Positions 54,696-63,711 of a stretch of 64,000 bases of DNA are shown piece by piece. This stretch comes from Pseudoalteromonas shioyasakiensis (lineage in GTDB: Bacteria; Pseudomonadota; Gammaproteobacteria; Enterobacterales; Alteromonadaceae): contig CP058414.1 in assembly GCA_013391845.1 (NCBI GenBank), forward strand, positions 3,024,501-3,088,500. The letters are read 5' to 3'. Both the position numbers and the translations under genes were made by a program. The stretch's first letter is position 1. Each line of letters begins with the position of its first letter. The notes under the pieces are model-generated. The model was not told the DNA's origin, made no database searches, and saw only the letters and a list, made by a program, of their open reading frames with translations.

Positions 54696-55596
54696 AATGG
54701 CTGACTCTTTGTTGTTTTTGTTGTTGTAACTTAGCGTGTAAACGCGAGCTTAAACTTTGTGGCGTATCGCCTTGAACACTGCCTACTAAGGCCGCTGTTA
54801 CATCTTGAAACTTAGCGTGTTTTTCGCCTTCGACCTTAAATGCACAATGGTTCAGCGCCGAGGTAATTTGCGCCAGCAGTTCTTTCGCTTGTACTGCGCT
54901 GGTATTTGGCATCAGCACCATAAAGCAGTCTCCCGCGTAGCGGCACACTACATCGGTAAGACGGCAATTCATCAATAAAAGCTCGCTCACTTCACCTAGT
55001 AAGCGGTCGCCTTCGATAAAGCCAAATTCAGCGTTAAAATCAGCAAAACCGCGAATATCAATGGCGGCCAATTGCAACGGTTGTGGTTCATTCAACTGCT
55101 CTTTTAATACCGCTTGTAAATAATCAGCCTTATAAAGTCCGGTGATTGAGCACACTAATTCATGCTCGCGATGCTGTGCTTCACGGCGCTTTAACTGCCT
55201 GTTAAGTACGTATTGTTCTTGGTGCCATTGATACAAGCCAAGGCTTGTGAAAATCATGCCAATCGGCGCAGGCAATGATTCTATCCATGTGAGCCATGTA
55301 TTGGTGGGTTGATGTAACCACTCATCAAATAAATCGAGGGAAGCTGAAAACATAAAAAGCCCAAGCCCAAGCACTAAAAAGCTTGTTACTTTCCCAGGCG
55401 GCCTTGAAATAAGCAGTGCAGCTATCCAAGTGAGTGTCATCAGTACAATGCCACCCTCGCCTAAAATATCTAACCAAGCTATATCCGCAAGAGGCTTTAA
55501 TTCTCCTGCTTGCGCGCTTAGCAAAAACGCAATCACAAACAGAGCAATGACTGCATTGGTTAAAAATCGATGATGAGTAAAAGGGTTAAATCGCAT
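54679..55596 (-). CDS. Membrane protein with degenerate GGDEF domain
   Basis: A 305-aa protein with about four TM segments (residues 12-125) and a cytoplasmic GGDEF fold (CSITGLYKADYLQ, AIDIRGFADFNAEFGFIEGD). The active-site loop reads AGDCF (221-225) instead of GG[D/E]EF and the metal-binding Glu is lost, so cyclase activity is unlikely. It may bind GTP or act as a receptor. It is first in an operon with an AraC gene, driven by a Pho-type promoter. Confidence 0.85.
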   Translation of the reverse strand: MRFNPFTHHRFLTNAVIALFVIAFLLSAQAGELKPLADIAWLDILGEGGIVLMTLTWIAALLISRPPGKVTSFLVLGLGLFMFSASLDLFDEWLHQPTNTWLTWIESLPAPIGMIFTSLGLYQWHQEQYVLNRQLKRREAQHREHELVCSITGLYKADYLQAVLKEQLNEPQPLQLAAIDIRGFADFNAEFGFIEGDRLLGEVSELLLMNCRLTDVVCRYAGDCFMVLMPNTSAVQAKELLAQITSALNHCAFKVEGEKHAKFQDVTAALVGSVQGDTPQSLSSRLHAKLQQQKQQRVSHCEAVS

Positions 55597-55660
55597 TTTA
55601 GATACCTAACAATAATTCACGCTGCCATGCTAACCCGTTAGCGTTTTAAGCAGCAGGGTC

Positions 55661-55694
55661 ATATTAGCTCAATGATGTGACAGCAAAACGACAG
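55661..55694 (-). promoter_or_regulatory. Pho-box promoter of the GGDEF-AraC operon
   Basis: Leftward: CTGTCGT-TTTG-CTGTCAC (55694-55677), an 11-bp direct-repeat period, then 10 nt and TAATAT (55666-55661) as -10. This is the E. coli PhoB-promoter geometry. It lies 65 nt upstream of the GGDEF start. Confidence 0.75.
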
Positions 55695-55812
55695 TCAAAC
55701 CTTATTAAACCCCTTAAGCACTGTATTTACCTTAAAAAGATAGGGTTATTGCAGCTCAAAAGTGTTTTTAAAACCCTCTAATCACTTGTTTTTACTACCT
55801 GTTAGCGACTTT

Positions 55813-55846
55813 CTGTCACATTTGCGTCATTTAAGCTGCGTACTTT
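55813..55846 (+). promoter_or_regulatory. Pho-box promoter of the phytase locus
   Basis: CTGTCAC-ATTT-GCGTCAT (55813-55830), then 10 nt and TACTTT (55841-55846) as -10, 34 nt before the receptor ATG. It suggests phosphate-starvation control by PhoB. Confidence 0.75.
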
Positions 55847-55880
55847 GCTCGTCAAACCAAGGACAACCAGGAGCAACCCC

Positions 55881-58181
55881 ATGAAACAATTTAAAACGAA
55901 GGCGTTAGTTAGCGCCCTCGCCTTATGTCAATTTGCCGCTTACGCACAAGATGAGCAAAGCAGCGAAGAGAAAAAAGTAAAAGTCTCTGAAGAGCTTGTT
56001 GTATATGGCGAAATCGGTTATCGCAACCGCTCACAAGAGCTAGCACCGACGCTTGAATACTCACAAGAATACTTTCAGCGCTTTGAACCTCTTACTGCCG
56101 GTGATGCATTAAAACGTGTACCCAGTGTGACGTTTTTATCAGATGTTTTAGAGTCTGATGGCGCGCGTATGCGGGGCTTAAGCCCCGCTTACACTAAGGT
56201 CCTTATTAATGGTGAAGAAGTACCTGGTGCTGGTGCTGACCGCTCATTTTTTGTTGACCGTATTCCTGCTGAGCTAATTGAGCGTGTTGAAATTATTCGT
56301 GCTTCAAGTGCAAACCGCTCTGCAGATGCCATTGCCGGTACTCTAAACATTGTATTGCGTGACGGTTACAGCCTAGATGGTGGTTACCTACGTGCGGGTG
56401 GCCTGCGTTATGACGATGGCGAATTAAAAGAAAGCTTTGCCGGTGTTTACGGCACTGAGTTTGCTGGTGGCCGTTTGTTACTTGGCGCTAACTTACAAGG
56501 TCGTTATAACCCAAAACAGAAATCAAGCTTACGCTATGGCGACAGCCCTGAAAATAACGCCAATTACAAAACCGAAGAATTCGATAACCGCGAAGATCAA
56601 TCAGATACTCGTGACGGTGACGATACTTCGCTAAATGCCAGCTACGAAATAGCCTTTGATGATGGCAGCAAGTTCGATATCAGCGCAATTTGGGTTGATA
56701 CCGATCGAACTGAAGATGAGCGCTCATTCGAATATGATGACCCAACAGCAATCAATAACTCGATTGTTGAAGGCGGTAATCTTGAAACAGACAACGCCAA
56801 TGTATCTTTCATCGATCAAACCAACTACAACATCAACTCAGGTTATGAGTTACCGCTCTTTGGTGGCACCAGTAAATTCAAGCTTGGTTTTGCAAGCTTT
56901 GAAGAGTCTGTTTACGAGCAAGAAGTAGAAATCGATACTTCTGAACTACCTATGGTGTTCGAGGAAGAAGAAGAAACCGTAGACCTTGATGACAAAGAAT
57001 GGTCATTACAATGGCAACATAGCCTATTTGCAGGCGAGAACAAAACGATTCAATTCGGTGCCTTTGTACAAGGTAAAGAGCGAGATACCGCCGTCTATCA
57101 AGCCGAAGATGAAAGCGAACAAAGCTTTACAAGCTGGGATCAGTTCAGCAAAACACCACTGTCACTGGCAGGCTTTAACAACGAGTTTGAAGCAGCCGCT
57201 GGTGGTGTAAATAAACTCGAAGAAGACCGCCTCGATGTATTTGCATTAGTTAAGCACGAAGACCAAGACTTCTCGTGGGAGTTAGGTGTACGCTACGAAA
57301 CAACCGACTCAACCATTACTGACAAAGCAGAAGGTGTGAGCGCTAAAAACGATTATGACTTTTTCTTGCCATCGGCACACTTACGCTACAACGTCTCAGA
57401 AAACGGCCGTGTGAGTGCCTCTGTAGCGCGTAGCTTACGTCGCCCTGATTTTGACTACATCACCCCCGCTCTACTTGAAAAAGAACTAGGCGATAACGAT
57501 TTTTTAGGTAACCCAGACCTACAACCAGAATCATCGTGGGGTATGGACTTAGGTTATGAGTATCGCTTAGGTAAAAGCGGCGTCGTGGGTATCAATGTGT
57601 TCTACCGCGATGTCACTGATCTTATCGAAATTGCCAATACAGGCCAGCAAGGGTCAGAAGGTGATGGTACTTATATTTTGCAACCTCGTAACACCGGTGA
57701 TGGCAATGTTCAAGGTATCGAGCTTGATTTATCAACCCCGTTAAGCGCTATTAGCATGCCAAACACAGGAGTATTCTTTAACTACTCATGGCTCGATTCA
57801 GAAGTAGATGACACCTTTGGTAGCCGTAAATTCAACGACCAATCTGACTACGTATTTAACGTTGGTTTTATTCAAGACCTGCCTGATTTAGGCGCTTCAT
57901 TCGGTGCAACTTACCGTAAACAAGGTGATGCTTATGGCCGCATCGTAGGTGAAGAAGTAACCACACACTACGGCGCAGACCTTGAAGTATTCGTAGAAAA
58001 ACGCTGGCAAGACGTCACGCTTCGTTTAGTAGGTTCAAACCTACTAGATGCAAGTAAAGACGAAACCTTTAACAAGTTCGACACCGTTGATGACCAAATC
58101 AACCGCGACTTTGACGAGTATGAACTGGAGTCTGAAGAAGCAGGCCCTGTTATTCAGTTAATGCTGCGCTACGCATTTTAA
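55881..58181 (+). CDS. TonB-dependent receptor of the phytase locus
   Basis: A 766-aa receptor from ATG 55881 (CAGGAG 8 nt upstream; the frame to 55845 lies over the promoter). Signal peptide, plug (LVVYGEIGYRNRS, DALKRVPSVTFL, RMRGLSPAYTKVLINGEEV) and barrel ending MLRYAF. It precedes a phytase, a recurrent pairing in marine bacteria, so it probably imports inositol phosphates or another phytate product. It is under a Pho box. Confidence 0.9.
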   Translation: MKQFKTKALVSALALCQFAAYAQDEQSSEEKKVKVSEELVVYGEIGYRNRSQELAPTLEYSQEYFQRFEPLTAGDALKRVPSVTFLSDVLESDGARMRGLSPAYTKVLINGEEVPGAGADRSFFVDRIPAELIERVEIIRASSANRSADAIAGTLNIVLRDGYSLDGGYLRAGGLRYDDGELKESFAGVYGTEFAGGRLLLGANLQGRYNPKQKSSLRYGDSPENNANYKTEEFDNREDQSDTRDGDDTSLNASYEIAFDDGSKFDISAIWVDTDRTEDERSFEYDDPTAINNSIVEGGNLETDNANVSFIDQTNYNINSGYELPLFGGTSKFKLGFASFEESVYEQEVEIDTSELPMVFEEEEETVDLDDKEWSLQWQHSLFAGENKTIQFGAFVQGKERDTAVYQAEDESEQSFTSWDQFSKTPLSLAGFNNEFEAAAGGVNKLEEDRLDVFALVKHEDQDFSWELGVRYETTDSTITDKAEGVSAKNDYDFFLPSAHLRYNVSENGRVSASVARSLRRPDFDYITPALLEKELGDNDFLGNPDLQPESSWGMDLGYEYRLGKSGVVGINVFYRDVTDLIEIANTGQQGSEGDGTYILQPRNTGDGNVQGIELDLSTPLSAISMPNTGVFFNYSWLDSEVDDTFGSRKFNDQSDYVFNVGFIQDLPDLGASFGATYRKQGDAYGRIVGEEVTTHYGADLEVFVEKRWQDVTLRLVGSNLLDASKDETFNKFDTVDDQINRDFDEYELESEEAGPVIQLMLRYAF

Positions 58182-58198
58182 TACACAAAAGAGTTATT

Positions 58199-58222
58199 AA
58201 GGCAGCGCATTGCTGCCTTGTT
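58199..58222 (+). terminator. Hairpin between receptor and phytase genes
   Basis: AAGGCAGC-GCATT-GCTGCCTT followed by GTTTT. It is inside the two-gene unit, 18 nt before the phytase ribosome region, so it may attenuate phytase expression or process the mRNA. Confidence 0.7.
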
Positions 58223-58239
58223 TTATATTTGGGGATCCC

Positions 58240-60180
58240 ATGAATTTTACAAAACCACTTAACCTTGTAGCCAGTGCAGTGATGCTAAGCACCCTAGCAG
58301 CCTGTAGCCAAACAACAGCGACCGAGGCGCCAAGTAAAAACCAATTAACAGCCTTTGGCACAACTGAAAATATGCAAGGCTCACAAGCAGCAGCCCTTGC
58401 TGATGACGCTTGGTTATTGAGCTCACAAAGCCAAGGCTTACAACTCATTGATGCCACAGGTAAACAGCACGCATTACAAAAAGGTAATTTCGAAGCGCTC
58501 TCTGTTAAAGCAATCAACAAAGATAGTTACCTTGTTGCCAGCATCGATAACGAAGCTGACCAAGCAGTCATTTTTAGCTTACAAAAAGCACCAAAATGGC
58601 AGTTAACCGAAATTAGCCGTATCAGCCCACCTAAAGCAAAACCTGAGGCTGTGTGCTTATTTGCTAACCCGACAACTCAAGCTGTGTCAGCATTTGTGGC
58701 TGATGCCCGCGGCCTTATCCGCGAGACTTTAGTGTTTGATATTGCAAACAAACGCGCATTAAACCTTGAATTACGCGAGTTTGCCGGTGTAAGTGAAACA
58801 TCAGGCTGCGCGGTTGATGATAACAGCAAAACCCTTTACCTAAGTGAAGGTGAGCTAGGCATTTGGCAAATTAACGCAGATGCAGAATCTCGGGCTGATA
58901 AAAAGCCCATTGCTATGATGTCGCCATTTGGCAGCTTAGCGCCTGAAGTTGGCGGTTTAAGCACATCAGATGATGGCAGCTTATGGTTCACCACTTCTGA
59001 AGATAACCAATTACATCGCTACGAAAGCAATACTAAACGTTTTAGCAGCTGGCAATTTGCTGGAGAACTGGCAATTGAATCTGCCGCAGTGCGCTTTAAT
59101 AATAATCAAGCTGACATCGTGTTATACGATGATGAATCTGGTCATTATGTAAAAGGTCAAATCGAGGGCCAAACCCAGAGACAAGCTAAGCTAAAAAATA
59201 GCGCTAAAACAACTGCTGTTACTTACATTAATGCACAAGCGCAAACCGATGCAGTACGTGCTTTTGGTGATGCCGCCGATGATCCTGCAATTTGGATAAA
59301 CCCAAGCAATGCAGCAAAAAGCCTGATTTTAGGCACCGATAAACGTCGTGGTTTAATGGTGTATGACCTTACTGGCAAAGAGCTACAAGCGCTAGAAACT
59401 GGCCGTTTAAATAATGTTGATGTGCGCCAACATGCAAGTATCAACAACGCAACGAATACGTGGATTGCTGGCAGTAACCGTACTCATAACAGCATCAGTG
59501 TTTACAGCGTCGATACTCACAATCAGGTGCAACATATTGCAGAGCTGCCAACGACTCTAAAAGAAATTTACGGTATGTGTATGTACTCATCAAACACAGG
59601 CAACTATGTGTTTATGAATGATAAGTCAGGTCTGTTTCAGCAATACAAACTAACTGGTAATAATGAGAGCGTATCAGCACAACTAGTCCGCGAATTTAGT
59701 GTTCCAAGCCAACCTGAAGGTTGCAGTGCAGATGATAAAACCGCACAGCTATTTTTAGGTGAAGAAGACGAAGGTATTTGGTTTATTGGTGCTGAGCCTA
59801 CAGCAGAAAATAAACCTGTAATGCTACAAACCGTGAACGATATGCTGGTGGATGATGTAGAAGGCATGGAAATCTACCACGCTAAAGATGCCCGTTATTT
59901 AGTGGTTTCTAGCCAAGGTGATTACAGCTATGTGCTTTATAAAATTATCGATGGCAATCCCCCTAGCCTTGAGTTTGCGGGTAAATTTGCAATTAGCAAT
60001 AACCTAGAGTTAGCAATCGATGGCGTATCAGAAACCGATGGCCTAACGGTGACACCGGCTGCGCTACCAGGCTACCCTGAAGGGGTGCTAATTGTGCAAG
60101 ATGGTTACAACCGTATGCCACAGGCACCGCAAAACTTTAAGATTATTGACTGGCGCGAAGTAAAAAAAGCCATTCAATAA
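58240..60180 (+). CDS. Beta-propeller phytase (3-phytase), dual-domain lipoprotein
   Basis: This 646-aa lipoprotein from ATG 58240 (lipobox TLAAC) has two phytase-like propellers. The N-terminal half (~45-335) is an incomplete, divergent domain; the C-terminal half carries the active signature DAADDPAIWINPSN and LGTDKRRGLMVYDLTG with calcium-binding acidic residues. Dual-domain BPPs hydrolyse phytate to inositol phosphates in the periplasm or at the surface. It is second gene after the TonB receptor. Confidence 0.92.
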   Translation: MNFTKPLNLVASAVMLSTLAACSQTTATEAPSKNQLTAFGTTENMQGSQAAALADDAWLLSSQSQGLQLIDATGKQHALQKGNFEALSVKAINKDSYLVASIDNEADQAVIFSLQKAPKWQLTEISRISPPKAKPEAVCLFANPTTQAVSAFVADARGLIRETLVFDIANKRALNLELREFAGVSETSGCAVDDNSKTLYLSEGELGIWQINADAESRADKKPIAMMSPFGSLAPEVGGLSTSDDGSLWFTTSEDNQLHRYESNTKRFSSWQFAGELAIESAAVRFNNNQADIVLYDDESGHYVKGQIEGQTQRQAKLKNSAKTTAVTYINAQAQTDAVRAFGDAADDPAIWINPSNAAKSLILGTDKRRGLMVYDLTGKELQALETGRLNNVDVRQHASINNATNTWIAGSNRTHNSISVYSVDTHNQVQHIAELPTTLKEIYGMCMYSSNTGNYVFMNDKSGLFQQYKLTGNNESVSAQLVREFSVPSQPEGCSADDKTAQLFLGEEDEGIWFIGAEPTAENKPVMLQTVNDMLVDDVEGMEIYHAKDARYLVVSSQGDYSYVLYKIIDGNPPSLEFAGKFAISNNLELAIDGVSETDGLTVTPAALPGYPEGVLIVQDGYNRMPQAPQNFKIIDWREVKKAIQ

Positions 60181-60189
60181 ATTACTCCG

Positions 60190-60222
60190 TAAAGGTGCTC
60201 GGTTTATCTGGGCACCTTTTTT
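60190..60222 (+). terminator. Rho-independent terminator of the phytase locus
   Basis: AAAGGTGC and GCACCTTTTTT arms around a 13-nt loop. Confidence 0.8.
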
Positions 60223-60238
60223 ATCTGAACATGTTTAA

Positions 60239-61825
60239 TCAGTAAAATAGATAACTAAAGCCCCCTACTATTGCACCGTAAATTAGCATAGGCAAAAAGG
60301 TTTTCTTAAGCACTGGCCCTTCTTGATTATTAACTCCAACAATACTGGCTACAGCAATAATATTGCTAATGCAGATCATGTTCCCCATAGCCGCACCCGT
60401 TGATTGCAACGCAAGCACTAAAGTTTCTGATAAGCCCACTTGCTCTGCTATGCCATATTGAATACCGCCAAAGGTAAGATTAGACACCGTTGCCGAGCCC
60501 GAAAAGAAAGTCCCGAGCGCCCCCAAATATGAGGCAAATAATACCCAATGTTCACCACTTACATTAGCAAAGGTGCTCGCCATATAAAATATGGGCGCAT
60601 TATGGCCACCTTGCATTAAAACATTAACCATCACCAGCGCCCCAATTAAGGCAATACATGGCAGAGCAATACGCCCTAAGGTATCGGTGCACATCTGTTT
60701 AACTTGTAGCTTGCTCATTTTAAGTAACGGTACACAGATCAGCACAACCAATACAAACGGGATCAAGGCCGGTACAAATAAGGTTTTATACGACCACCCC
60801 ACTGACGTACCAAATATTTCGTGTAATGAAAGGATTAGGGCTTTACTTAATTCAAATTGAGCGAAGCCCAAATGCATGCTTATCCAGAGTGTTTCGTCGT
60901 TAAGCAATGCTTTAATGCCTAGCTGATGAATACGGGTTATGACCAGCACAACAATTAACAGTAATAACGGGAATAAAGCTAAAAACAGCGCTTTTGGTGT
61001 GAGCTCAACCTTGCCTTTCATGCTTTGTATATTTACAGCTGAGTTATCTAACCCCACTCCCTTATTCGCTAAAAAGATAGTGAGCAATAGCCCCACTGCA
61101 CCGCCAATCAGTGATGGAAACTCATAATTCCACTGGGCAAACAACCAATAAGGTAATACACATGAAAACACACTTAAATAAATGAACACACTATTTTTAC
61201 GAACCGTTTTCAGTGGCTGCACAATACACAGCGCAATCATAGGAATTACCAAAGCAGCAACAACATGACAAAGTGCCGTCCATCTTGAGATAGCGAGCAC
61301 TTGTTCATCATCTAATTGTAGCGCCGAGAAACCAAACCAAGTAGGCGTGCCAACAGCCCCAAAAGACACGGGAATCGAGTTTAGAATCAAAGTAAAAACA
61401 ATCACTTTAAAAGGCGAGAAACCAAGTCCGACCAAAATAGGTGCAGCGATGGCCGCTGGCGTACCAAACCCAGATGCGCCTTCGAGCATAAATGCAAATG
61501 CCCAACCTATGATCATCAACTGTGCAACCTGATTACTGCTAATAGATTCGAGCCAATGTTTAATCGTGGTTTCGGCTCCAGATATTGCCAACATGCGATT
61601 AAGTAAAATAGCCCCAGCAATAATCGAAATAGGCGTCATGACAGACAATACACCGGCAAACGAATTTGCAAGCAATAGCCGTAAATCAGCTTGAAAGTAA
61701 AACAGTTGCAGTAAAGCAGCGAGTAGCGCCGTTATTGGTAAGGCAATATAGGAAGCGATGGGGCTGCGATTTACCATCATCCAGATCAGCACCAAAATAG
61801 GTAGTGCAGCCACTAGGGTATTCAT
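60239..61825 (-). CDS. LctP/LldP-family L-lactate permease
   Basis: A 528-aa, 12-14-TM protein with the LctP motifs EGASGFGTPAAIAAPILVGLG and GTFFSGSATVSNLTFG, plus QSTGAAMGNMICI. It imports lactate or glycolate with protons. Monocistronic. A TGATTATGATTATC sequence upstream is only a partial Fur-like match. Confidence 0.9.
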   Translation of the reverse strand: MNTLVAALPILVLIWMMVNRSPIASYIALPITALLAALLQLFYFQADLRLLLANSFAGVLSVMTPISIIAGAILLNRMLAISGAETTIKHWLESISSNQVAQLMIIGWAFAFMLEGASGFGTPAAIAAPILVGLGFSPFKVIVFTLILNSIPVSFGAVGTPTWFGFSALQLDDEQVLAISRWTALCHVVAALVIPMIALCIVQPLKTVRKNSVFIYLSVFSCVLPYWLFAQWNYEFPSLIGGAVGLLLTIFLANKGVGLDNSAVNIQSMKGKVELTPKALFLALFPLLLLIVVLVITRIHQLGIKALLNDETLWISMHLGFAQFELSKALILSLHEIFGTSVGWSYKTLFVPALIPFVLVVLICVPLLKMSKLQVKQMCTDTLGRIALPCIALIGALVMVNVLMQGGHNAPIFYMASTFANVSGEHWVLFASYLGALGTFFSGSATVSNLTFGGIQYGIAEQVGLSETLVLALQSTGAAMGNMICISNIIAVASIVGVNNQEGPVLKKTFLPMLIYGAIVGGFSYLFY

Positions 61826-61919
61826 GGGTCATCCTGTTGTTTTTATTAAGCGCTTTCCTTAATTCAAAGTATAGACAGGATAATCATAATCAGTATTTTT
61901 TATTTGTTAAATGAGTGTA

Positions 61920-62504
61920 TTAAATAAGTGTACTGAGCCACCAAAGTAACAGTACTAACACAGAAATAGCGACTAACGCTTTGGTTTTGTGCTTTTGAAT
62001 AATTCGCTCAGCCTGATTACCCGCGTAATACACAACCGCGGCAAGGGCAAAGTACCGGATTGAACGAGCAATGACCGTTGCCAGTAAAAATAGAAAAATT
62101 GAATACTTAGTTGCTCCAGCTGCAAGCATGGCAATTTGAAATGGAATAGGAACGATGCCGAGCGTCAGTACAAACCAAAAGCCTTGTGCTTGCATTTTTT
62201 GTTTAACTTGCTCAAATTGCTCTGGGTTTGAGAAGGTATTAATAACCCAATCCCCAACCACATCAAATAGATAATAGCCGAGGGCATAACCAAAAATAGC
62301 GCCGACAATACAGCCAATCGTCGCCATTAATGCAATTAACCAAAGCTTTTCACGACGGGCTTGCATTAACGGAACAAGTACAGCTTCAAGAGGTATTGGC
62401 ACTATGGTTGACTCTAAAAATGATGCCACCGTAATCGATTTAAGCATATGTTTTGAGTCGATAAACTGCCGTGTTTTTTGCTTAAGCTTTTTAGCAATCG
62501 CCAT
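61920..62504 (-). CDS. VTT-domain (YqaA/DedA-like) membrane protein
   Basis: A 194-aa protein with 4-5 TM segments and the VTT pattern FLESTIVPIPLEAVLVPLM, GAIFGYALGYYLFD and GIVPIPFQIAMLAAGATKY. YqaA proteins are small relatives of DedA flippases. Role unknown. Confidence 0.83.
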   Translation of the reverse strand: MAIAKKLKQKTRQFIDSKHMLKSITVASFLESTIVPIPLEAVLVPLMQARREKLWLIALMATIGCIVGAIFGYALGYYLFDVVGDWVINTFSNPEQFEQVKQKMQAQGFWFVLTLGIVPIPFQIAMLAAGATKYSIFLFLLATVIARSIRYFALAAVVYYAGNQAERIIQKHKTKALVAISVLVLLLWWLSTLI

Positions 62505-62563
62505 TATTCATCCTTAATTTTTTTGTTGCGTTTTAGATTACAACAAAAACCCTTAACCGTACC

Positions 62564-63472
62564 TTACGGATTATGAATATAACGGCTACGACCTTGGTTT
62601 TTAGCCAAATAAAGCGCCTGATCGGCACGCTTCATAGTATTGCTAAACGTTTCTGTAGTACGTTTAATTGCTGACCCCACACTTACGCTGAGCGTTTTAC
62701 TAGGAGTAACCAAAACGTTACTTGCCATACATAGCAGTTGTTGACAGGTCTGGCTCAATATTACGCGATCATCAGTTGGTACGTATAAAGCAAACTCTTC
62801 TCCACCTATACGTGCAAATAAAATAGTTTGCTCTAATGCCTTGTGGCACTGCAGCACAAAATCAACCAGTACCTGATCACCCACATCATGGCCGTACTCA
62901 TCATTTATCGCTTTAAAATGATCAATATCTACAATCACAATACTAAATGGTCGGTCTTGATTCTGTTGTACATAGTGATAAAAATATCGGCGGTTATAAG
63001 CCTTAGTAAGCACATCGGTTTTAAGCTCTTCCTCTAGCTGTTCACGAGTTTTTGCTAAATCTGACAATACTAAAAACAAACCAAAACCAGTGACCAACAT
63101 ACCAATCGTTCGACTAATATCTTCAATATAAATCCCAACCCAGATAGGTTGGAACACTAGCTCATCAAGAAAGTCAAAAGTCAGCCCAACACTCCACAAA
63201 AAAATACCAATACTTAAAAATATATAGCTTCTTTTTGCAACTACCGATGTTTGTACAAAAGCGAACATACATATGAGGATCAGTAAATTAATCGCATCTG
63301 TTAATACGCCATTGAGGTAGATATCATTTTCTAATCGATAAAAATGGTAGAGGTATATCACCACAATCATTAGTAATGACATAATAAACACGCTGATAAA
63401 TAACTGCTTTATAACTAGCGGTACTGAACTTAACTCAGCTTTCACTTTGATTGTTGGGGGTTGTTTACTCAT
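62564..63472 (-). CDS. Membrane diguanylate cyclase
   Basis: A 302-aa protein with about five N-terminal TM segments (~20-145) and a complete GGDEF domain (DVLTKAYNRRYFYHYV, DIDHFKAINDEYGHDVGD, GGEEF). It should make cyclic-di-GMP. Topology resembles the degenerate protein at 54679. Confidence 0.92.
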   Translation of the reverse strand: MSKQPPTIKVKAELSSVPLVIKQLFISVFIMSLLMIVVIYLYHFYRLENDIYLNGVLTDAINLLILICMFAFVQTSVVAKRSYIFLSIGIFLWSVGLTFDFLDELVFQPIWVGIYIEDISRTIGMLVTGFGLFLVLSDLAKTREQLEEELKTDVLTKAYNRRYFYHYVQQNQDRPFSIVIVDIDHFKAINDEYGHDVGDQVLVDFVLQCHKALEQTILFARIGGEEFALYVPTDDRVILSQTCQQLLCMASNVLVTPSKTLSVSVGSAIKRTTETFSNTMKRADQALYLAKNQGRSRYIHNP

Positions 63473-63711
63473 AAGAGATCACGACAACTTACTGCAATTG
63501 AACCAACATTAGCAAAGCGTGTTTAAAAGTACATGGCAAAGCGCCTGTGAATTTCAAAAACCAGCATTTTGACTGAAGAACTCAGCCTAAAAACAACCCC
63601 TTTTGCTCAGTAAAAAGTTCTACATTTACGCTATTTTCTGATAAATATCGCATTTCTGGCATCATTTTTTTATCATCTATGCGGATTCTGTTTAATACAT
63701 TTACTAGCATA

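Noticed and set aside
58197..58520. 107-aa minus frame at the phytase start
   Set aside because: Antisense to the phytase signal peptide region; no ribosome site.
61860..61895. Fur-box-like sequence upstream of the lactate permease
   Set aside because: Only a partial match and there is no iron-related gene; not enough support.
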